From the NCBI GenBank assembly GCA_045123975.1, contig JBGVKV010000109.1, positions 1 to 19,118 of the forward strand: a stretch of 19,118 bases of DNA. Direction: 5' to 3'. The position numbers and the translations under genes are program-made. Under the pieces are notes generated by a model that made no database searches, had not been told where the DNA came from, and saw only the letters and a program-made list of their open reading frames with translations. The stretch is from SIG701 sp045123975. GTDB lineage: Bacteria; Bacillota; Clostridia; Oscillospirales; CAG-272. This document shows positions 15,035 to 19,118 of this stretch, in pieces (the stretch's first letter is position 1; every line of letters starts with the position of its first letter).

Positions 15035-15129
15035 TGGCGGAGAAGGAGAGATTTGAACTCTCGCGCCGCGTTTTATGGCAGCCTACGCCCTTAGCAGGGG
15101 CGCCTCTTCGGCCTCTTGAGTACTTCTCC
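15035..15129 (-). tRNA. tRNA-Ser (anticodon GCU)
   Basis: Class II tRNA of 95 nt including an encoded CCA. The acceptor strands GGAGAAG (15129-15123) and CTTCTCC (15045-15039) pair fully. The anticodon loop CTGCTAA gives GCT, reading AGC/AGU. A long variable arm, as required for tRNA-Ser, separates the anticodon arm from the T arm, whose GAGAG/CTCTC stem encloses TTCAAAT. The discriminator base is G. It has its own consensus promoter and terminator. Confidence 0.96.
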
Positions 15130-15170
15130 ATACTGTGGCGGGTCGGCCTTCTCGTGTAACCCGCTCAATT

Positions 15171-15199
15171 ATTATATATAAAATCTTCGCTTTTGTCAA
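15171..15199 (-). promoter_or_regulatory. Consensus promoter of tRNA-Ser
   Basis: On the reverse strand, TTGACA (15199-15194), a 17-nt spacer and TATAAT (15176-15171): a perfect consensus sigma-A promoter. The short leader before the tRNA contains a 6-bp hairpin, GCGGGT with ACCCGC (15164-15138), possibly part of 5' processing. Confidence 0.95.
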
Positions 15200-15289
15200 G
15201 GGCTTTGGGGTCTTTTTTTCAAAATTGCACCCGGGCGGGATATATTGTGAATTTTTTGTGCCGGATTTATGCGTAAGTGCGAAAAATCA

Positions 15290-15318
15290 TTGACTTTTGC
15301 CCCCAAAACGAGTAAAAT
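15290..15318 (+). promoter_or_regulatory. Promoter of the transketolase operon
   Basis: TTGACT at 15290-15295, a 17-nt spacer and TAAAAT at 15313-15318. The leader to the start codon is about 57 nt and AT-rich, with no riboswitch-like structure recognised. Confidence 0.85.
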
Positions 15319-15381
15319 ATATAGGAATTAGTATGAATTCTTTAATTATTCAACTCTTATTATTAATTTCGGAGGTAACTC

Positions 15382-16209
15382 ATGGACAAGCAAAGACTGA
15401 CTGAGCTTGCCGAGATCGCTCGCCGCGTTCGCGTTGGCATTATCGATGCGGTCTACTCCGCTTCCAGCGGACATCCCGGCGGTTCTCTTTCTATCGCAGA
15501 TATCCTTACGTATCTTTATTTCGAGGAATTGCGGGTTGACCCCGCCAACCCCGACGATCCCGATCGGGATCGCTTCGTTCTTTCCAAGGGTCACTGCGCA
15601 CCCGCTCTGTACTCCGTTCTGGCACAGCGCGGCTTTATTCCCGTAGAGGATCTGAAGACCTTCCGTAAGACCTCCAGCTATCTGCAGGGTCACCCGGATA
15701 TGAAGCACACCCCCGGTGTGGATATGACCTCCGGTTCTCTGGGCCAGGGCGTTTCCGTAGCTTGCGGTATGGCACTGGCTGCCAAGATGGATAAATCCGA
15801 CCGCCGTGTATACGCCATCCTGGGCGACGGCGAGACCGAGGAAGGCCAGGTTTGGGAGGCAGCTATGTTTGCCGGCCATCATCACCTGGATAACCTCTGC
15901 TTCTACGTAGACCTGAACGGTCTGCAGATCGACGGTTCCCTTGACCAGGTTGTGGATCCCCGTCCTCACGACGAGAAGTTCCGTGCCTTCGGCTGGAACG
16001 TGATCGTGATCAACGCCCACGACTTTAACGAGATCGAGGCCGCCCTCAAGGCTGCCCGTGAGTACAAGGGCAAGCCCACCGTGATCATCGGCAACAGCAC
16101 AAAGGGTAAGGGCGTTTCCTTCATGGAAAACAACGTAGGTTGGCACGGCAAGGCGCCCAACGCCGAAGAATACGAGATCGCTATGCGCGATCTTGGCGAG
16201 AGAGCATAA
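15382..16209 (+). CDS. Transketolase, N-terminal subunit
   Basis: The 275-aa N-terminal half of a split transketolase, binding the diphosphate of TPP. Motifs are SGHPGGSLS (29-37, H31), SKGHCAPALY (68-77, H71), GSLGQGVS (118-125), and the TPP/Mg motif from GDGETEEGQ (148-156) to D177 and N179. The late HGKAP (255-259) is also typical. With the next gene it forms the heterotetramer that moves two-carbon ketol units in the non-oxidative pentose phosphate pathway. GGAGG (15371-15375) lies 6 nt before the ATG. Codon bias indicates high expression. The C-terminal subunit follows after 13 nt. Confidence 0.96.
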   Translation: MDKQRLTELAEIARRVRVGIIDAVYSASSGHPGGSLSIADILTYLYFEELRVDPANPDDPDRDRFVLSKGHCAPALYSVLAQRGFIPVEDLKTFRKTSSYLQGHPDMKHTPGVDMTSGSLGQGVSVACGMALAAKMDKSDRRVYAILGDGETEEGQVWEAAMFAGHHHLDNLCFYVDLNGLQIDGSLDQVVDPRPHDEKFRAFGWNVIVINAHDFNEIEAALKAAREYKGKPTVIIGNSTKGKGVSFMENNVGWHGKAPNAEEYEIAMRDLGERA

Positions 16210-16222
16210 GGGGGACGGAATA

Positions 16223-17164
16223 ATGGCAGAAAAGATTGCTACCCGCGAAGCCTACGGCGACGCGCTGGCTGAATTTGGTGCGAAATATGAGAATCTGGTA
16301 GTTCTGGACGCAGACCTGGCGGCCGCTACCAAGACCAGCACCTTCAAGAAGGCATTCCCCGATCGTTTCTTCGATTGCGGTATCGCTGAGAACAACATGA
16401 TCAACGTGGCTGTCGGCCTCTCTCTGTCCGGCAAGATCCCGTTTGCATCCACCTTCGCTATGTTTGCGGCAGGCCGCTCCTTTGAGCAGATCCGCAACTC
16501 CATCGGCTATCCTCACACCAACGTAAAGATCGGTGCTACCCACGCGGGCATCACCGTAGGTGAGGACGGCGCTACCCACCAGTGCAACGAGGACCTGGCC
16601 CTCATGCGCACCATCCCCGGCATGACCATTCTGAATCCCGCCGACGCTGTGGAAGCACGTCTGGCTGTGGAGGCCGCTATCAAGATGCAGGGCCCCTGCT
16701 ATCTCCGTTTCGGCCGTATGGCTGTTCCGGTAATCTTCGATAAGGATTACAAGTTCGAGATCGGCCGCGGCGTGAAGCTGGCGGACGGCACCGACGTATC
16801 CCTGATCGCCACCGGTATCGAGGTAGAGCAGGCTCTGGCCGCTCGCGAGCTGCTGGCTGCCGAGGGCATCTCCGCATCCGTTATCAACATCCACACCATC
16901 AAGCCTCTGGACGAGGATCTGATTGTTGCGGAAGCACAGAAGACCGGCGCCGTTGTTACCTGTGAGGAACACTCCATCATCGGCGGTCTGGGCGGTGCTG
17001 TGACTGAGTGCCTGAGCGCCAAGTGCCCCACCCCCGTTCTCCGCGTAGGCGTTGAGGACGTATTCGGCCGTTCCGGCCCCGCAAAGGAACTGGTTTCCTA
17101 CTTCGGTCTGGACGCAGCCGCTATTGTCGCCAAGGCAAAGGCCGCTGTTGCGCTGAAGAAATAA
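16223..17164 (+). CDS. Transketolase, C-terminal subunit
   Basis: The 313-aa C-terminal half of the split transketolase, with the pyrimidine-binding and C-terminal domains. The TPP-activating glutamate is E56 in DCGIAENNM. FASTFAMFAAGRSFEQIR (74-91) and GEDGATHQ (113-120) match the pyrimidine domain, and CEEHSIIGGLGG (247-258) the C-terminal domain. It acts with the preceding gene. The start MAEKIATRE is selected by AAGGGGG about 8 nt upstream; the frame extends back into the preceding gene, where the earlier start has no binding site. It could be confused with DXP synthase or a 2-oxo acid dehydrogenase E1 half, but the split N/C pairing and the motifs favour transketolase. Confidence 0.95.
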   Translation: MAEKIATREAYGDALAEFGAKYENLVVLDADLAAATKTSTFKKAFPDRFFDCGIAENNMINVAVGLSLSGKIPFASTFAMFAAGRSFEQIRNSIGYPHTNVKIGATHAGITVGEDGATHQCNEDLALMRTIPGMTILNPADAVEARLAVEAAIKMQGPCYLRFGRMAVPVIFDKDYKFEIGRGVKLADGTDVSLIATGIEVEQALAARELLAAEGISASVINIHTIKPLDEDLIVAEAQKTGAVVTCEEHSIIGGLGGAVTECLSAKCPTPVLRVGVEDVFGRSGPAKELVSYFGLDAAAIVAKAKAAVALKK

Positions 17165-17183
17165 TCATCGATTGTGACTGGGA

Positions 17184-17210
17184 TGAGGGAGCGGTGCTCC
17201 CTCATTCTTT
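17184..17210 (+). terminator. Weak terminator or attenuator in the operon
   Basis: TGAGGGAGC (17184-17192), loop GGT, and GCTCCCTCA (17196-17204), then TTCTTTCCTT. The stem is perfect but the T tract is interrupted, so it probably lowers rather than stops transcription into the next gene, whose AGGAGG begins 11 nt after the stem. Confidence 0.55.
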
Positions 17211-17225
17211 CCTTAGGAGGATTTT

Positions 17226-18419
17226 ATGAAATTCACCTCGTATATCTGGGATTTTGACGGGACGCTGTTTGACAGCTATCCCTATATTACCGCCGCCTTT
17301 GAGGAGATTATGGAGCGGGATCACATCCCCTACGACCGGGATACCCTCACCGCTTGTCTGCGAGTGAACTTCCACGAGGCACGGGATCATTTCGGTATGA
17401 CGCCACAGCAGTATCAGGATACGCTGGCTTTGCAGAGGGATATGACCCGCAAGCCGGAGATCGTGCCCTATCCCGGCACCTGCGCCGTGCTCCGGGCTAT
17501 CACCGAGGCCGGCGGACAGAATTTCCTGTATACACATCGCGACGGCGCGGCCCGCACCTTCCTCCGCCTGTACGGCATGGAGAAATATTTCACGGGCATC
17601 GTGGACAGCACCATGCATTTTCCCTCCAAGCCCGCACCGGACGCGGTGGAGCATATCTGCCGGAATTACAAGCTGGATAAGGACACCACCGTCATGATCG
17701 GCGATCGGGAGATCGACGTGATGGCAGGCATCAACGCCGGTGTCCACGGTTGCCTGTTTGATTCCTGGGAGATTCCCGCCCCGAAAACGGCGGCGGAGAT
17801 CACCGTGCGGAATATGAAATCCTTCGCCGAGGCCATGGAGATTGAGTTGCCCGCGGGGGCAATCCCCACCGGGGAAAAACTGGCGGAGATCCGGGACACC
17901 GCGGCGGCCGCCGCACAGGAGCTCTGTGACGTGGCCGGGCTGAAAGCCGGACACACCGTGGTGGTGGGATGCTCCTCCAGCGAGATCATCGGCGCACAGA
18001 TCGGTAGCGATTCCTCTTTGGACGTGGCATCGGCGGTGCTGGATGGCCTAACGAGCGTATTCGAGCCCCGGGGAATCCACCTGGCGGCCCAGTGCTGCGA
18101 GCATCTGAACCGGGCGCTCATTATGGAGCGATCCGCCGCACAGGGCGAGATCCTCAACGTGGTTCCCATGCCGAAGGCAGGCGGTGCCTTTGCCACCGCG
18201 GCCTATCGCCGCTTTGCGGATCCCGTGGCAGTGGATCGGGTGCAGGCGGACGGCGGTCTGGATATCGGCGGTACGCTGATCGGTATGCACCTGAAGCGGG
18301 TGGCCGTGCCCCTGCGTTTGTCCGTGAAACGGATCGGCGAAGCGCCTTTGGCGGCTGCCAGAGTGCGTGCTCCCTTCACCGGCGGCGACCGCGCCGTGTA
18401 TGATGCGGATCTGCTGTGA
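17226..18419 (+). CDS. HAD hydrolase fused to DUF436 (YwlG-like) domain
   Basis: A 397-aa single frame with two domains. Residues 1 to about 205 are a HAD-IA phosphatase-like domain: D9 and D11 in WDFDGTLFD, T103 in LYTHRD, K135 in PSKPAPDA, and D160/D164 in MIGDREIDV. Residues about 215-397 match DUF436/TIGR01440 (Bacillus YwlG-like): VVGCSSSEIIGAQIG (247-261), HLAAQCCEHLNRALI (285-299), VVPMPKAGG (312-320), GLDIGGTLIGMHL (344-356), PLRLSVKRIGEA (362-373). All HAD catalytic residues appear intact. DUF436 proteins are normally stand-alone and of unknown function. AGGAGG lies 5 nt before the ATG. It follows the transketolase genes by 61 nt with a weak hairpin between, so cotranscription is possible and a sugar-phosphate substrate is conceivable. 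Confidence 0.9.
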   Translation: MKFTSYIWDFDGTLFDSYPYITAAFEEIMERDHIPYDRDTLTACLRVNFHEARDHFGMTPQQYQDTLALQRDMTRKPEIVPYPGTCAVLRAITEAGGQNFLYTHRDGAARTFLRLYGMEKYFTGIVDSTMHFPSKPAPDAVEHICRNYKLDKDTTVMIGDREIDVMAGINAGVHGCLFDSWEIPAPKTAAEITVRNMKSFAEAMEIELPAGAIPTGEKLAEIRDTAAAAAQELCDVAGLKAGHTVVVGCSSSEIIGAQIGSDSSLDVASAVLDGLTSVFEPRGIHLAAQCCEHLNRALIMERSAAQGEILNVVPMPKAGGAFATAAYRRFADPVAVDRVQADGGLDIGGTLIGMHLKRVAVPLRLSVKRIGEAPLAAARVRAPFTGGDRAVYDADLL

Positions 18420-18428
18420 GAAAAATAT

Positions 18429-18464
18429 AAAAGGCTGTTTGCCATTCGGCAAACAGCCTTTTTG
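18429..18464. terminator. Strong bidirectional terminator
   Basis: A perfect 15-bp stem, AAAAGGCTGTTTGCC (18429-18443) with GGCAAACAGCCTTTT (18448-18462), and loop ATTC. T runs lie on both strands. It ends the HAD-DUF436 gene and probably the reverse ThiT-like gene. Confidence 0.95.
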
Positions 18465-18480
18465 TTGTGTTTCGTTGTAA

Positions 18481-18499
18481 GGGAGGGGTTTCCCCTCCC
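18481..18499. repeat. GC-rich 8-bp hairpin
   Basis: GGGAGGGG, TTT, CCCCTCCC: a perfect 8-bp stem without a T tract, downstream of the reverse ThiT-like gene. Its role is unknown. Confidence 0.6.
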
Positions 18500-18525
18500 G
18501 CCACGTACGGTTTGGAATATACTGC

Positions 18526-18555
18526 GGGACGTCGAGGCGCCGTCCCCTACGGGAC
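18526..18555. repeat. REP-like competing hairpins
   Basis: CGTCCC (18541-18546) can pair with GGGACG (18526-18531) on its left, while GTCCC within it can pair with GGGAC (18551-18555) on its right. The two stems are mutually exclusive. The block resembles a repetitive extragenic palindrome, but only one copy is in this window. Confidence 0.4.
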
Positions 18556-18583
18556 AGACTGGATTTTCGCCTTGGCTTTCGCC

Positions 18584-19118
18584 TTACATTCCCATCAACC
18601 GCCGGATGGGCTTGGCGGCAAAGAGCAGGGACGCGCCGATGCCGGTGAGGATCATCTCCGGCAGCATGTATCCACCGTTGTAGCAGACGGAGTACCACAG
18701 CACGTTCCATCCGTCGGGGCACCATACGGCGAAGAAGATGGAGCCGGAGATAAAGTGGCTGATGAAGCGGAGCGCGCAGGCCAGTGCCACGCCGCCGATC
18801 ACACCGGGGAATCCGTGCTTTTTGAATACGCCGGCAAAGCCGAGAACGGTGAACGCGATGAGATAGTCAAACAAAAGAGATCCCGTCCACTGGAAGGCGG
18901 TCATGCCCCAGCTCATCAGGGAAGACAGGCCGAGGAACAGCTGGGTCAGGGAATAGACAAACGCGGCGCTGACGCCGGCCTTCGTGCCGTGACGGAGAGC
19001 GATCAGCATAATCGGCAGCATGCTGAGCATGGTGTCAGCGTCATCGCGCTTCTCGGCAAGCACCGACTTCCTGAGGAGGAACACCGGCTCGCCGCTGTAC
19101 TTCTCCGAGAGGGAGCCT
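18584..19118 (-). CDS. ThiT-like thiamine ECF transporter S-component (5'-truncated by window)
   Basis: The 3' part of a membrane protein gene; the frame stays open to the window edge, so the true start is outside. Hydrophobic helices are rich in Gly and Ala. ThiT-like blocks are SMLPIMLIALRHG, FDYLIAFTVLGFAGVF, RFISHFISGSIFF and YNGGYMLPE near the C terminus, which match the thiamine-binding S-component of energy-coupling-factor transporters. The loop before SMLPIML contains a charged stretch (LRKSVLAEKRDDAD) that is longer and more polar than I expect for ThiT. A GTG at 19084 could be a start but has no convincing binding site. Thiamine uptake would feed TPP to PFOR and transketolase. A TPP riboswitch, if any, would lie outside the window. 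Confidence 0.78.
   Translation of the reverse strand, partial: GSLSEKYSGEPVFLLRKSVLAEKRDDADTMLSMLPIMLIALRHGTKAGVSAAFVYSLTQLFLGLSSLMSWGMTAFQWTGSLLFDYLIAFTVLGFAGVFKKHGFPGVIGGVALACALRFISHFISGSIFFAVWCPDGWNVLWYSVCYNGGYMLPEMILTGIGASLLFAAKPIRRLMGM

Noticed and set aside
14641..15159. 172-aa forward frame over the tRNA region
   Set aside because: It crosses the operon promoter, two terminators and the tRNA-Ser gene, so it is not a real coding region.
15200..15289. TPP riboswitch before the transketolase operon
   Set aside because: I looked for the conserved CUGAGA and ACCUGA-type elements of the TPP aptamer and did not see them in this stretch or in the leader.

Overview
The window looks like chromosomal DNA of an anaerobic, moderately GC-rich Firmicute, most likely a gut Clostridia member of an Oscillospirales- or Christensenellales-like lineage. 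The signs are a pyruvate:ferredoxin oxidoreductase, a transketolase split into two genes, strong AGGAGG-type ribosome binding sites, near-consensus TTGACA/TATAAT promoters, intrinsic terminators between most transcription units, and a thiamine ECF S-component. The lineage call is inference; no rRNA or taxonomic marker is present.

Layout. 1-3733: AT-rich leader with a terminator-like hairpin, then nifJ. 3816-5824: a compact radical SAM/SPASM protein and two small unknown membrane proteins, the second reversed. 5858-6820: a divergent promoter pair with a candidate operator, driving a reversed membrane protein and a glycerophosphodiester phosphodiesterase. 6863-8745: a reversed pair, an unknown TPR-like membrane protein and a DUF2809 protein. 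8787-9130: an intergenic block of hairpin-bearing repeats. 9129-11063: a secreted PASTA-NodB deacetylase (reverse) and a small membrane protein (forward). 11101-11846: a diverged repeat copy, a promoter and pyroglutamyl peptidase. 11904-14755: a heptamer array and a reversed operon of three TIM-barrel sugar isomerase/epimerase-like paralogs. 14779-15199: a tRNA-Ser(GCU) with its own promoter and terminator, next to a roughly 193-bp element carrying a copy of the tRNA 3' end. 15290-18464: transketolase N and C subunits followed by a HAD-DUF436 fusion. 18584-19118: the 3' part of a ThiT-like thiamine transporter gene.

How the genes fit together. Central carbon metabolism dominates: PFOR produces acetyl-CoA and reduced ferredoxin, transketolase runs the non-oxidative pentose phosphate pathway, and both use thiamine diphosphate, which the ThiT-like protein at the right edge could help supply. 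GDPD, the TIM-barrel paralogs and pyroglutamyl peptidase fit scavenging of phospholipid, sugar and peptide breakdown products. The deacetylase probably acts on the cell envelope.

No defence system, CRISPR array, prophage or complete transposon was found. The least explained items are the HAD-DUF436 fusion, the variable-hairpin intergenic repeats at 8.8-9.1 kb (with a relic at 11.1 kb), and the tRNA-Ser 3'-end duplication with its inverted-repeat element.
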